Assembly: GCA_022360315.1 (NCBI GenBank)
Contig: JAKSDA010000566.1
Span: 1-40,609, forward strand
Direction of reading: 5' to 3'
Source: Pseudomonadota bacterium
Lineage (GTDB): Bacteria > Myxococcota_A > Polyangia > Haliangiales > Haliangiaceae
Length of the DNA: 40,609 bases
In this document: positions 25,810 through 34,100 of the stretch, piece by piece
Layout of the letters: each line of letters begins with the position of its first letter
Numbering within the stretch: position 1 is the stretch's first letter
Made by a program: the position numbers and the translations under genes
Notes under the pieces: model-generated
Databases searched by the model: none
The model's input: the letters and a program-made list of their open reading frames with translations, nothing else
What the model was told of the DNA's origin: nothing

Positions 25810-26240
25810 CGGCCGATCGCTCCCAGCTCGCGGATCAGTGGCGCCATGCGGGGGTCGTCCCGGCATGCGTCGAGAGCGGCAAACGAAGCAAACACGGCTG
25901 TATCATCACCGAGTTTTGTCCGCATGAGTCGTGCCCGCTCGCCCGGTGCAACCAGCACGACCTCTTCGGTGAGACGCGGTAGTTCATCGGCATAGGAGCC
26001 GAGCCACTCGCTCAGCCCGGCCGCCATGTCGGCGCAATTGCCCTGGGCGGCGTTGACTGTTTCAGCCATGGATCGCAAAAGCGCGGCAGATCGCTCGACG
26101 ATTTCATCGGCTGTGGCGCCCGAGGTAACTGGCGACTGGACGGGGTTCGATGACTGCAGTGGTTCCGGTTTCGGCGCAGCGCGGCAGCTACAGCCGATCG
26201 TGCAACAGAGCACTGCGAAAAGCAAAAGCGATTCACTCAT
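25806..26240 (-). CDS. Small lipoprotein of unknown function
   Basis: This 144-residue protein begins at ATG 26240 with signal peptide MSESLLLFAVLCCTIGCSC; the lipobox TIGC (or LCC earlier) predicts lipid anchoring. The mature part has a Pro/Ser/Gln linker, then a helical domain with an AALLRSMAETVNAAQGNCAD segment and a second Cys (DACRDD) that may pair with the first. It resembles several short helical lipoproteins of Myxococcota but I cannot name a family. Its TAG stop shares three bases of a CTAG palindrome with the stop of the convergent hydrolase gene, so the two genes overlap by 4 bp. Confidence 0.6.
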   Translation of the reverse strand: MSESLLLFAVLCCTIGCSCRAAPKPEPLQSSNPVQSPVTSGATADEIVERSAALLRSMAETVNAAQGNCADMAAGLSEWLGSYADELPRLTEEVVLVAPGERARLMRTKLGDDTAVFASFAALDACRDDPRMAPLIRELGAIGR

Positions 26241-26725
26241 TGGTCGTGGTTTTCGGCTCGAGCGGCCGCCCATCGTGGTAGTACCACGAACTCGCCCCCA
26301 CCCCAACGTCGGTCCCTGGCCTCGCCCGGAGCACAGCGGCACGCCGCTAGCCGGATCATTCATCCGGCACCGCCCCGAGGTTGCAGCCGAGGTCGAGTCT
26401 CGCCGGTGAATTGGCAGTTTGCCATGGACGCGCGAATCTGCTCACTCGATTCGCGCAAAAACCAGACGCGATGACAAGAAGCAGTTGCTGATTCCTTGAC
26501 ACTTGGCGCAGAATTGAAAAGTATAGAGCTGGGGAAAAAAGTAGTTTAACTAATTATTCCAGAATACCTGGTAATGGCCGCTGACATTGTACAAACCGGT
26601 CGGGGTTTATTGTCCAGAAGGGGGTCGATGTCGGTCATGCGGCATGAACGGGGAGCCGCGTGGCTGCCGGGTGGAGGTGTGCTCTGCCTCTAAACGATTG
26701 AGAGATACATGGAAAGGTTTGTCTC
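26241..26725. other. Intergenic region, candidate promoter only
   Basis: The 485 bp between divergent genes hold no convincing ORF. A TTGACA at 26496-26501 and TATAGA at 26522-26527 are 20 bases apart, too far for a strong sigma-70 promoter. The DNA around 26530-26575 is AT-rich (TAGTTTAACTAATTATTCC). Bases 26600-26700 are GC-rich with several short complementary runs, so a long structured 5' leader for the Tat-exported protein is possible. No known riboswitch core was recognised. Confidence 0.35.
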
Positions 26726-27349
26726 ATGGCGATAGATCACCGGCCGAAGAGGGCATTCAGTCGCAGGCGATTTCTCAAGGGGACCGGGGTTGCAGTACTC
26801 GGATCGGCCGCCGGGGCGAGCGTGCTGTCGCGCCGGGCATATGGGGCTGCGTGGATATTGCCGGACGACTCGCCCGAGATTCCCAGCTCGCATGAAATTG
26901 CCACGATCAAAAAGCTCGCCGACACTATCCTACCCAACGCAGATGGCGACCCGGGCGGGATCGAGTGCAATGCATTCGACACCATTAATGATCTTTATTA
27001 CGGCGTGAATCCGTATATCTCTGAGGTAGTATCCGACGTTGACGATGCTGCGTTTTGGGCTCACCTGTTCTTCAAGGACTTCAAGAAGCTCGATCTCGAC
27101 GACCGTACGGAAGTCCTCGAAGAGCGCCTGGGCCAGGCGTGGTGGAGTCCGGGGTCGCTCTACAAGGATGTGTACGAGGGCATCATTGCGCTGACCAAAC
27201 TGACGTTTTTCGGCGGACTGCAAAATACAGTGGGCACCGACTATATCGGCTTTCCCGGGCCATCATCCGGCTATGAGACGAACCGCGCCCCGGCTTCGGG
27301 CCAGGCGACAGCCCGTTTCAACAATTGGACCGATCCGGGGTCGCGATGA
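26726..27349 (+). CDS. Tat-exported small subunit, gluconate 2-dehydrogenase subunit 3-like
   Basis: This 207-residue protein carries a twin-arginine signal (SRRRFLKGTGVAVLGSAAGA), so it is exported folded to the periplasm. The mature part, with LADTILPNADGDPGGIECNA and KLDLDDRTEVLEERLG, resembles the small subunit 3 of membrane FAD dehydrogenases such as gluconate 2-dehydrogenase. This subunit chaperones the large FAD subunit through the Tat pathway. The next gene, 16 bp downstream, encodes such a GMC flavoprotein without its own signal peptide, which fits hitchhiker export. The usual third subunit, a multihaem cytochrome c, is missing. ATG at 26726 directly precedes the basic n-region. Confidence 0.75.
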   Translation: MAIDHRPKRAFSRRRFLKGTGVAVLGSAAGASVLSRRAYGAAWILPDDSPEIPSSHEIATIKKLADTILPNADGDPGGIECNAFDTINDLYYGVNPYISEVVSDVDDAAFWAHLFFKDFKKLDLDDRTEVLEERLGQAWWSPGSLYKDVYEGIIALTKLTFFGGLQNTVGTDYIGFPGPSSGYETNRAPASGQATARFNNWTDPGSR

Positions 27350-27365
27350 TCGGGAGAATCAGTTC

Positions 27366-28826
27366 ATGGCACACGTATTGATCGTCGGCTCCGGGTTCGG
27401 CGGCTCGATCGCCGCCAAGCGTTTCACCGAGGCGGGACATACCGTTGCAATTATCGAGATGGGCGAGGATTTTCGCGATCCGGCCAAGTTGCAGCAGTCC
27501 CAGGATACCAAGTTTATTCTGCGGTTGTTTCGCGATTATCCGGTCGATTACCTGCAGAGCAAGCCCCGCCTTATCGTCACCCAGGGGATGGGGCTCGGCG
27601 GTGGCTCGCTGGTGTATTCGGGTATTCACCTGCGAGCACCGGCCAATGTGTTCGACAGCTGGCCCACTGGCTACACGCGCAGCAATCTCGATCCGTATTA
27701 TGATCGCGTCGAGGCCCGGATCGACGCGACACCCGACCCCGCCACGTTCGCGTACGGGCGGCCGTCGGTATTTGCCCAGGGCGCTGCCGCCGCGGGATTG
27801 CCGGCGCCCCGGGCCCATCCCCTGGCCATGACCGGATGTACCCACTGCGGCTGGTGTGTGCCGATCTGTAAATGGGGCAAAAAAAATACCATGGCCCATA
27901 CCTACCTGGCCGACGCCATTGACACCGGCCGGGTCCAGTTGTGGACCAACCGCAAGGCCAACTATATCGCCAAATACGGCAACAAGTACCGGGTCACCTA
28001 CTGGAAGACCGACAGCGCACAGGACAATTACCACATGGTCAACGACGGCCGGCTCTACTATCAGGAGGGCGATATCGTGGTTGTGGCCTGTGGCGCGGTC
28101 GAGTCGCCGCCGCTCCTGGAGCGGTCGCTGAACGAGTCGTTACCCGCGGGATGGTCGCGCATCAATGGATTTGACGACTCGACCCTGGGCACCGGCATCG
28201 ACGGCACCGGCGACTTTGTACAGGGCGGTTTTGTGCCGCAGGAGGTGTTCGGCTATCAGGGTGCCATCATGATGAGTTCTCTCGATATGGGAGACTACGT
28301 ATTGCAGGACCTGCACGCCATCCCGGTCGGGCCGACTGTGAAGTTTGAATCCTCGTTTTATCTCGACGGCAAGGAGCGGACCTGGGGCCTGTCCTACAAG
28401 CAGAAACTCAAGGATTACGGCAAGCATATGATCGCCGTGGCCATCATCGGCAAATCGCCTTCCGGGGCCAATATTTCGGTGAGTGACGACGACGGCAATG
28501 TCGCGGTGGGCGGCAATGCGTACTCGCCGCCCACTGGCTCCATCGAAGCGGCGCGGTCGATCATCACCGCGCTCGGCGGCGAGCTCGGCAATACGCCGTG
28601 GGAGAGGCGCGGGGTAGCGGCCACGGTGCACCCGGTCGGCGGCTGTGCCATGGGCAATATCGTGCAGCCCACCGACCTGCAGGTCTTCAACAACCCGGGC
28701 CTGCACGTCATCGACGGCAGCGTGCTTCCGGCCAGCCCGTTTCGCAACCCCGTCAATACCATCGCGGCCATTGCCGAAAAGGCCATGGACGTATTGCTGG
28801 ACGTGCCTGGCGCGCCCAACTGGTAA
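27366..28826 (+). CDS. GMC-family FAD oxidoreductase with cysteine cluster
   Basis: This 486-residue flavoprotein oxidises an alcohol or sterol. The ADP-binding motif VGSGFGGS is at residues 7-14. GMGLGGGSLVYSG is the second GMC flavin contact. HPVGGCAMG (His422) and FRNPVNTIAAIAEKAMD (Asn464) are the C-terminal catalytic His-Asn pair. A CTHCGWCVPIC segment matches the Cys-rich motif of cholesterol-oxidase-like and related GMC enzymes. ATG at 27366 has GGGAG 9 bases upstream. With the Tat small subunit before it, the enzyme probably works in the periplasm and hands electrons to a cytochrome or quinone encoded elsewhere. The substrate is unknown. Confidence 0.85.
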   Translation: MAHVLIVGSGFGGSIAAKRFTEAGHTVAIIEMGEDFRDPAKLQQSQDTKFILRLFRDYPVDYLQSKPRLIVTQGMGLGGGSLVYSGIHLRAPANVFDSWPTGYTRSNLDPYYDRVEARIDATPDPATFAYGRPSVFAQGAAAAGLPAPRAHPLAMTGCTHCGWCVPICKWGKKNTMAHTYLADAIDTGRVQLWTNRKANYIAKYGNKYRVTYWKTDSAQDNYHMVNDGRLYYQEGDIVVVACGAVESPPLLERSLNESLPAGWSRINGFDDSTLGTGIDGTGDFVQGGFVPQEVFGYQGAIMMSSLDMGDYVLQDLHAIPVGPTVKFESSFYLDGKERTWGLSYKQKLKDYGKHMIAVAIIGKSPSGANISVSDDDGNVAVGGNAYSPPTGSIEAARSIITALGGELGNTPWERRGVAATVHPVGGCAMGNIVQPTDLQVFNNPGLHVIDGSVLPASPFRNPVNTIAAIAEKAMDVLLDVPGAPNW

Positions 28827-28856
28827 TGAATCCGGGCCGATTCTGTCTTTAGCGCC

Positions 28857-30800
28857 ATGGGCTGGATATCACCGGATCACTGGATCAGCGCCTGCGGTGC
28901 CGTCGGCGACAGAATGCGAGCGCCGTTTGTGGCCCGGGGCGGCGAGCAAATGCTCTTGCAGACGCTCGACGATGACCCGCGCCGCATTGCCGCCCTGGTC
29001 GGTAAGCCAGGAGCGGGATCGTCCCGGCTCGCCCTCGAGATCGCAAAAACCGCGCCGCTCGCCCTGTATCCCGATCCGGTCGAGGCGCCCGATCCACCGA
29101 TGCTGGTTCGCGAACTGCAACCACTGCTCGCGGAGTTTTCGGGACATCGCGATGCGACCGGTTCTTCGCGCGATGCGGTCGGCGCTTCGATCGGCAGCAA
29201 TGGCAAAACTACGATCGGGTGTTTGCAGCGGCCCGTGGTGGTGCTCGATGGCCCCAATCGCGACGAATGTCTGCGCCCACTGGCTGCCCTGGCAGCTCAT
29301 GTTCTGCATCCCCGGCTCTTGATCCTGGTGCCCTGCCACCCGCGCGAGGCCCAGCATCTGGCCCATGTGGCCGGGGACTATCCGCGCACCAGTATTCTGG
29401 TCGCCGAGGTGGCTGGACAGGCTGCGCCGCCGCGCCCATTGACCCAGTTGCTGCCCCCGAAACTGTCGCCGGCGGACTTGTTGCCATTTGCTCTCGCCGG
29501 CCGATGTGCGAGCGGCGTGTTCGACCATGAGCAGGACCTGGTCGAGGCCGGGTTACTCGCCCGACATCGCCGTGGCAACGCCGACAGCACTACCACGGCC
29601 TGTCTGCTCGACGAGCGCACCCGGTTTGCCGTGGTATCGCAGATGATGCTGGCCAGTACCGCGACAAGGAGCGATCACCGGCCGGGCGTCGCGCTTTTCG
29701 ACCAGCACCCGGCGCTTCGGCCCGCAGCGCTGGAGACTGTGCTGCGCTGGACCGGCGGGACCATCCCGGCGCCGCTGATCGAGCCGTTTCTGGCCTTCGG
29801 TGCCACCGACTTTCCCGATCCCGACGCCCTTTTGCAGCGCGGCGTTCCACTGTCGGCAGAGACGGCTCGCCTGCTACAGACAAGGGCCGAGATTCTGCTT
29901 GCCAACAACCGAGAAGGCGAGCCCCGACCGGACCAATATCTGCGACTGTATCTGGCCCGGCTCAGCGGCGACAAAGCCCAGCTTCGGGCTGCGCTCGATG
30001 TGCCACGAGCCGACCGGCAGGGCCGATTGCACGGCCGGTTGCTCGATGCCTGGGCCGGGGCCCAAAACGACCCGGCCCTGTGTGCGCAGGCCGTGAAGGT
30101 CTTGCGCGCGGCCGGAGATCACTGCGGGGTTTCCCGCAGTCTGCAGCGGTGGACTCGTATGCTCCACCTGGCCGGACGGCTCGACGAGGCGTTGCAGCGC
30201 TGTCGCGAGTGGATCGCACACGAGCACTGCCATGGCAGTGCGGCCAGCTGTGCCGCGGCAGAACTGGCCGGTGCCAGCATTGCCGGAGAGCAGAATGACG
30301 CCGCCAGCGCAGTCGAATTTGCCGAACGCGCGTGTCGGGCCCGACGTGCCATCGGCGATGTGAGGGGTCGAGTATACGCGCTCTATCGCATCGCCACTCT
30401 GCGCGCCGAGTTGGGCCAGACCGATGCGGCCGAGCGGGCCATCGTCGAGGCGCTGCAAATCGAGGAGCAGATCGACAATCCGCACGGTGTGGCCTACTGC
30501 GAGTGGATGCTCGGCACGATCGACGACAAACGCGTCCGGCCCGTGTCTGCCGCCCGGCACTACAGTGCGGCAATGGCCGCCTATCGGGCCAGTGGCCATG
30601 ACATACCGGCTGCTGTGCAGCACGCCCTGGCAGCTGCACAGCGGGCCAACTCCGGGCCAGGAAAAAAGCCCGATCCGGCGCCAGAGCATTGGTCCGGGCC
30701 GGCGCAAGAGCACTCGCCAACGGACTCGCTCGACCGGCAACCGCGCAGCGCCCTGGTCGAGCAACTGGTTCAGCTCACCCGCAAGGCGAATCGACCGTGA
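28857..30800 (+). CDS. STAND-like NTPase with TPR-like C-terminus and degenerate P-loop
   Basis: In this 647-residue soluble protein the N-terminal third looks like a STAND/AAA ATPase. It has a Walker A-like VGKPGAGSSRLALEI (residues 48-62), in which Ser replaces the essential Lys of GKS/T, and a Walker B-like PVVVLDGPNRDE. A winged-helix-like region and then TPR-like helix pairs (AGQ..., LGQTDAAERAIVEALQIEEQ, SAARHYSAAMAAYRASG) make up the C-terminal half. No HTH or effector domain is seen at either end. The missing Lys suggests weak or absent ATP hydrolysis. Its TGA overlaps the GTG start of lnt (GTGA), an unexpected partner. The function is unknown. Confidence 0.6.
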   Translation: MGWISPDHWISACGAVGDRMRAPFVARGGEQMLLQTLDDDPRRIAALVGKPGAGSSRLALEIAKTAPLALYPDPVEAPDPPMLVRELQPLLAEFSGHRDATGSSRDAVGASIGSNGKTTIGCLQRPVVVLDGPNRDECLRPLAALAAHVLHPRLLILVPCHPREAQHLAHVAGDYPRTSILVAEVAGQAAPPRPLTQLLPPKLSPADLLPFALAGRCASGVFDHEQDLVEAGLLARHRRGNADSTTTACLLDERTRFAVVSQMMLASTATRSDHRPGVALFDQHPALRPAALETVLRWTGGTIPAPLIEPFLAFGATDFPDPDALLQRGVPLSAETARLLQTRAEILLANNREGEPRPDQYLRLYLARLSGDKAQLRAALDVPRADRQGRLHGRLLDAWAGAQNDPALCAQAVKVLRAAGDHCGVSRSLQRWTRMLHLAGRLDEALQRCREWIAHEHCHGSAASCAAAELAGASIAGEQNDAASAVEFAERACRARRAIGDVRGRVYALYRIATLRAELGQTDAAERAIVEALQIEEQIDNPHGVAYCEWMLGTIDDKRVRPVSAARHYSAAMAAYRASGHDIPAAVQHALAAAQRANSGPGKKPDPAPEHWSGPAQEHSPTDSLDRQPRSALVEQLVQLTRKANRP

Positions 30801-32530
30801 CATTTCGGTTGCGAATCCTTTTCGCCCTCACGTCCGGTCTACTCGGAGCTTTGGCATTTCCGAGCCCGGGACTGTGGCCGCTCGGTTTTGCCGCGTGGGC
30901 GCCGTTGTTTGTCGCCCTGCACGGGGTTGGCCGCCGGCGGGGCGGCTTGCTCGGCCTGGTAGCGGGCTGGCTCTTCTTCGCGCTGGTGTTGCGCTGGTTG
31001 GCCGCTCTCACAGTTGTCGGCTGGATCACCCTGAGTTTTTACATGGCCAGTTATCTGGCTTTATTCGGGGCCCTGTCGGCAACCTTGCTGGGCCGCGATC
31101 GCACGTATGCGCGAATCGCCATTCCGGCGGCATGGGTTGCCCTGGAATGGGTGCGCAGCTGGCTCTTCACCGGGTTTGGCTGGGCTGCGCTGGGCCAGAC
31201 CCTGGCCGCCGAGCCGGCTCTGATTCAAGCTGCGTCCACGGGCGGGGTGTGGGTTTTGTCCCTGGCAGTTGTGTCGACCAATTTGGCCCTCGCGCGCGCC
31301 TGGCTGGCTGTGCGCCGCCGGGACTGGCGTGCAGCCGCAACGCCGCTGGTGGTTGCAGTGGCGATCCCGGCCGGATTAGCCATTTATGGCCTCGCTGTCC
31401 TGGCCGCGGCAAACCCACAATCGAGCATCCGCGTCGCTGCCATCCAGGGCGATATTGCGCCGACAGAAAAGTGGACCAAACGCGGTGCCTATACCGCGCT
31501 GCAACGCCATGCAGATCTCACCAGCCAGGCCGTGGCCGCCCAGTTGGTCGGACCGGATCTGGTGCTGTGGCCCGAGACGGCGATTCCGGTACCCGTGCAA
31601 GACGGCCGCGGATTATCGGCACGAGCGCGCGGCATCCGGCGGTTTGTGCGCGAGGTTTGGAAGGTGCCGCTCTTGTTCGGAGTACCCGAACGGGTTCCAG
31701 CCCGATGGCCCGGGCCCGATGGCACGGCGTCGCGACCCAAACCGGATCGGGTGCGATTTTGGAACAGCGCTGTCCTCTACCATCCGGACGATCGAATTGC
31801 CGCGCCGTATCGCAAGCGGAGACTGGTTCCGTTTGGCGAGTATCAGCCCGCGCTCTTCGACTTTCTCCCCCGCGTGCTCAGTGGTCCCGAGTTTGTCCCT
31901 GGAGATGGCGGAGGACCGTTTCGAATTGCTGCTGCCGGGGCAGCAGTGGTCGACATCGGCGTGCTGATCTGCTTCGAAGATGTGTTCGCCGAGGAGGCCA
32001 TCGCACGCGCTGGGTCGGCCAATCTGCTGGCGGTGATGACCAACGATGCCTGGTTCTCGTACTCGGGTCGCGCCCAGCATGTGCAGATCGCTGTGCTGCG
32101 GGCAGTCGAGACCGGACGTTCGGTGGTACGCGCGGCCAATACAGGGATCAGCGCACTGATCGATGCCCAGGGTCGCATGGTGGCACAGGCGCCAGAAGGA
32201 CCGGGGTTTGTCCTGGGCGACCTGTCCATCGACAGCCACCGCACCCGGTTTGCGGCGGCTCCCGATGTAGTGCCGATGTTGGCCATGGCGGGCATGCTGT
32301 CGGCACTGGCCGCCGGGCTGCTGGTTCAGCGGCCGTCGCGACTGCGCTCGAGTTCGGCGATGGATATCGATCCCTGCAAAGAGACGCGTATCCCGTCGCC
32401 CGGTGCTTGCCAGCGCGCGGAAGATAGCTCTTCGATCATGCACTGCTCCAGCTCGGGGTCTGCCAGGCTGCTATCGATCGGTATGACCTCCTCGGCGTGG
32501 GCCACGTTTTTGGACACGACCAGGGTGTAG
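30797..32530 (+). CDS. lnt: Apolipoprotein N-acyltransferase
   Basis: Lnt adds the third acyl chain to bacterial lipoproteins at the inner membrane. Six or so N-terminal helices are followed by a nitrilase-like domain with the catalytic triad in place: Glu260 (LWPETAIP), Lys340 (RKRRLVPFGEY) and Cys392 (LICFEDVF). A last helix (AMAGMLSALAAGLLV) ends near residue 510. The GTG at 30797 is supported by a GTGA overlap with the preceding gene and an upstream AAGGCGA. The frame then runs about 65 residues beyond the normal family end, through DNA that codes on the other strand, with a Ser/Arg/Cys-rich tail typical of antisense frames. The stop was probably lost. The many lipoproteins nearby are its expected substrates. 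Confidence 0.9.
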   Translation: MTFRLRILFALTSGLLGALAFPSPGLWPLGFAAWAPLFVALHGVGRRRGGLLGLVAGWLFFALVLRWLAALTVVGWITLSFYMASYLALFGALSATLLGRDRTYARIAIPAAWVALEWVRSWLFTGFGWAALGQTLAAEPALIQAASTGGVWVLSLAVVSTNLALARAWLAVRRRDWRAAATPLVVAVAIPAGLAIYGLAVLAAANPQSSIRVAAIQGDIAPTEKWTKRGAYTALQRHADLTSQAVAAQLVGPDLVLWPETAIPVPVQDGRGLSARARGIRRFVREVWKVPLLFGVPERVPARWPGPDGTASRPKPDRVRFWNSAVLYHPDDRIAAPYRKRRLVPFGEYQPALFDFLPRVLSGPEFVPGDGGGPFRIAAAGAAVVDIGVLICFEDVFAEEAIARAGSANLLAVMTNDAWFSYSGRAQHVQIAVLRAVETGRSVVRAANTGISALIDAQGRMVAQAPEGPGFVLGDLSIDSHRTRFAAAPDVVPMLAMAGMLSALAAGLLVQRPSRLRSSSAMDIDPCKETRIPSPGACQRAEDSSSIMHCSSSGSARLLSIGMTSSAWATFLDTTRV

Positions 32531-32925
32531 CGAAATAGCAACCGCTGCAGTGAGTGCAGCGATCGCTGTTGACTTTGGTAACAGATTTTGGCCGCTTGCC
32601 GCAGGTTTTGTGGCGCCGCGGCGATGATCTCGGCCAGCGGGACAATCGTACCAGTATCAGTGCCCGAGGGAATGCTTTCGGACTGCCCGATCGGGGATCC
32701 GGCACGGGTCGTTTGCGGGCTCTGCCCCCGCGGTCTGGACCGCGCCATCTCGGACAGCGGGTCGGATGACCGAGACCGCCGGGAACCCACGCGCTCGGCT
32801 GCACTAAGGCTGTTTGGTCCGGGCGCACTCAACGACCGCATCATCCACACCAGGCTCAGCAACCCGACCACGACCGCTATGGCCAACAACCAGACAAGCC
32901 ATCGAGGGAGCGATCCGGCCGGCAT
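32326..32925 (-). CDS. AgmX/PglI-type C-terminal-domain membrane-anchored protein
   Basis: This 199-residue protein has an N-terminal anchor (WLVWLLAIAVVVGLLSLVWM), a disordered Ser/Arg/Pro linker, and a C-terminal domain. That domain has the signature spacing of AgmX/PglI domains of myxobacteria: KICYQSQQ, then EVIPIDSSLADPELEQCMIEEL and IRVSLQGSI. Two conserved cysteines are present. In relatives the domain sits in gliding-motility and TonB-like proteins, where it probably contacts partners in the periplasm. The ATG at 32925 lies 17 bp after the HIT gene stop, suggesting one transcript. Its last 205 bp lie antisense to the 3' end of lnt. Confidence 0.65.
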   Translation of the reverse strand: MPAGSLPRWLVWLLAIAVVVGLLSLVWMMRSLSAPGPNSLSAAERVGSRRSRSSDPLSEMARSRPRGQSPQTTRAGSPIGQSESIPSGTDTGTIVPLAEIIAAAPQNLRQAAKICYQSQQRSLHSLQRLLFRYTLVVSKNVAHAEEVIPIDSSLADPELEQCMIEELSSARWQAPGDGIRVSLQGSISIAELERSRDGR

Positions 32926-32942
32926 CGTATACGTCCCATCGA

Positions 32943-33362
32943 TCAGTCGGCGATTTTCTCCGCTACCTCTCGAGCCAGCTTTTCGCCCTCGGCAGCAGGC
33001 AGATCGGTCGGCCGCCAGACCATGCCCAGACCGGCGCCGTCGCCCTGCTTGGGAATGAGGTGGAAGTGGACGTGGGCCACGGCCTGATGAGCGGCCGCAC
33101 CGTTGTTCTGCAGCACGTTGTACGACGTGGCGCCGGTCGCGGCCAGCACGGCACGGGCGATGCGCGGCAGACACCGGCCGATGGCCGCGGCAGATTCGTC
33201 GGACAGCTGATCAAGCGTCTCTGCCGCTTCCTTGGGAACGATCAGAGTATGACCCCTGCTCAGCGGGTTGATGTCGAGAAAGGCGAGAACCCGATCGTCC
33301 TCGTACACCCTGTAACAGGGGATGTCACCGGCAATGATCCTGGAAAAGATTGTCTCGGCCAT
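32943..33362 (-). CDS. HIT-family (HINT-like) nucleotide-binding hydrolase
   Basis: This 139-residue cytoplasmic protein has the histidine triad HVHFH (His97, His99, His101) in AVAHVHFHLIPKQGDG, and the N-terminal FSRIIAGDIPCYRVYEDDRV and FLDINPLSRGHTLIVPK motifs of the HINT/PKCI branch. Such enzymes hydrolyse nucleoside phosphoramidates or AMP-linked substrates. ATG at 33362 gives the usual family start MAETIFSRII. The gene leads the minus-strand pair with the AgmX/PglI-type gene and is divergent from the SNase-like gene 135 bp away. Confidence 0.92.
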   Translation of the reverse strand: MAETIFSRIIAGDIPCYRVYEDDRVLAFLDINPLSRGHTLIVPKEAAETLDQLSDESAAAIGRCLPRIARAVLAATGATSYNVLQNNGAAAHQAVAHVHFHLIPKQGDGAGLGMVWRPTDLPAAEGEKLAREVAEKIAD

Positions 33363-33497
33363 GGCCGAGAACCTATCTCGCATCGCCGGCCGAGTCATCT
33401 GGTTCGCCGCTGTGAATACCCTACTCGTTGGAATCTGTGCGATATTTTGCGACCGGCCAGGGACGCAGCTGAGCTCTTGACCGCTATACTCGGGGCC

Positions 33498-34100
33498 ATG
33501 GCGCTGCGCCAGAAGGTTCGCAACAACCTGGGTTATATGGTCTTCATCGCCTCGCTGGTCGGCCTGTCTGGTTTCTTCACCTACCGGGTCGAGGGATTTC
33601 GCGGCCAGGGGGCCAAGGCGCGGCTCACCGAGTCGATCGCCGCCGGTGCCGAAGTCGCCGTGGTCGATGTCATCGATGGCGACGAGGTTGTGGTCAAGAC
33701 CTCGGGAGGCGAGAACTTCGTGGTTCGACTGCTCGGTATCAAGTCGTTCGACCCGGTGGTCAACGATCCCAGTATCGGCATGTTCGGGCGCAGCGCGGCA
33801 GCTTATCTCGAGACCGAATTGCAGGACGAGCAGGTTACCCTCGAGTTTGAGGTGCTCGAAAAGGACAGTAAAGGGCGCGTGCTCGCCTATGTGCACAAAG
33901 GCGACAAAGACATCGGCCAGGATCTGGTGGCGCGGGGGTTCTCACTGGTTTTCGTGCAGTTTGCATTTTCGCGCGAGTCGGCTTACCAGCTGGTGCAAGC
34001 CGAAGCGCGTGACGCTCGCAAAGGTCTGTGGGGTGACCCGCGGGCTGTCCAGCGCGCCCAGGCGTTGCTCCGATCGTGGCGGGTCAGGCGCGGCGAATGA
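33498..34100 (+). CDS. Staphylococcal-nuclease-like protein with altered active site
   Basis: This 200-residue protein has an N-terminal membrane helix (LGYMVFIASLVGLSGFFTY) and an SNase fold (about residues 50-190), so the domain faces the periplasm. Compared with staphylococcal nuclease it keeps the first metal-binding Asp (IDGDEVV), the Arg of VVRLLG and the catalytic Arg of GRVLAYVH. The key D-T-P-E motif has become KSFD, so Asp40 is Lys and Glu43 is Asp. Nuclease activity is therefore doubtful and a binding role more likely. Its TGA overlaps the start of the K+ channel gene (ATGATGA), which suggests that the two products act together. Confidence 0.72.
   Translation: MALRQKVRNNLGYMVFIASLVGLSGFFTYRVEGFRGQGAKARLTESIAAGAEVAVVDVIDGDEVVVKTSGGENFVVRLLGIKSFDPVVNDPSIGMFGRSAAAYLETELQDEQVTLEFEVLEKDSKGRVLAYVHKGDKDIGQDLVARGFSLVFVQFAFSRESAYQLVQAEARDARKGLWGDPRAVQRAQALLRSWRVRRGE

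Noticed and set aside
26581..26725. Possible riboswitch in the leader of the Tat-exported subunit
   Set aside because: The GC-rich stretch has short pairings, but I could not find the conserved core of any riboswitch class I know.
29161..29220. A second P-loop-like GSNGKTT in the STAND-like protein
   Set aside because: It lies in a low-complexity Ser/Gly/Ala segment just before the Walker B strand, not in a beta-alpha turn, so it is probably chance.
30424..32427. A 667-codon plus-strand frame across the STAND-like and lnt genes
   Set aside because: It has no domain motif and an Arg/Gly/Cys-rich composition. The lnt catalytic triad and the TPR-like helices are in other frames.
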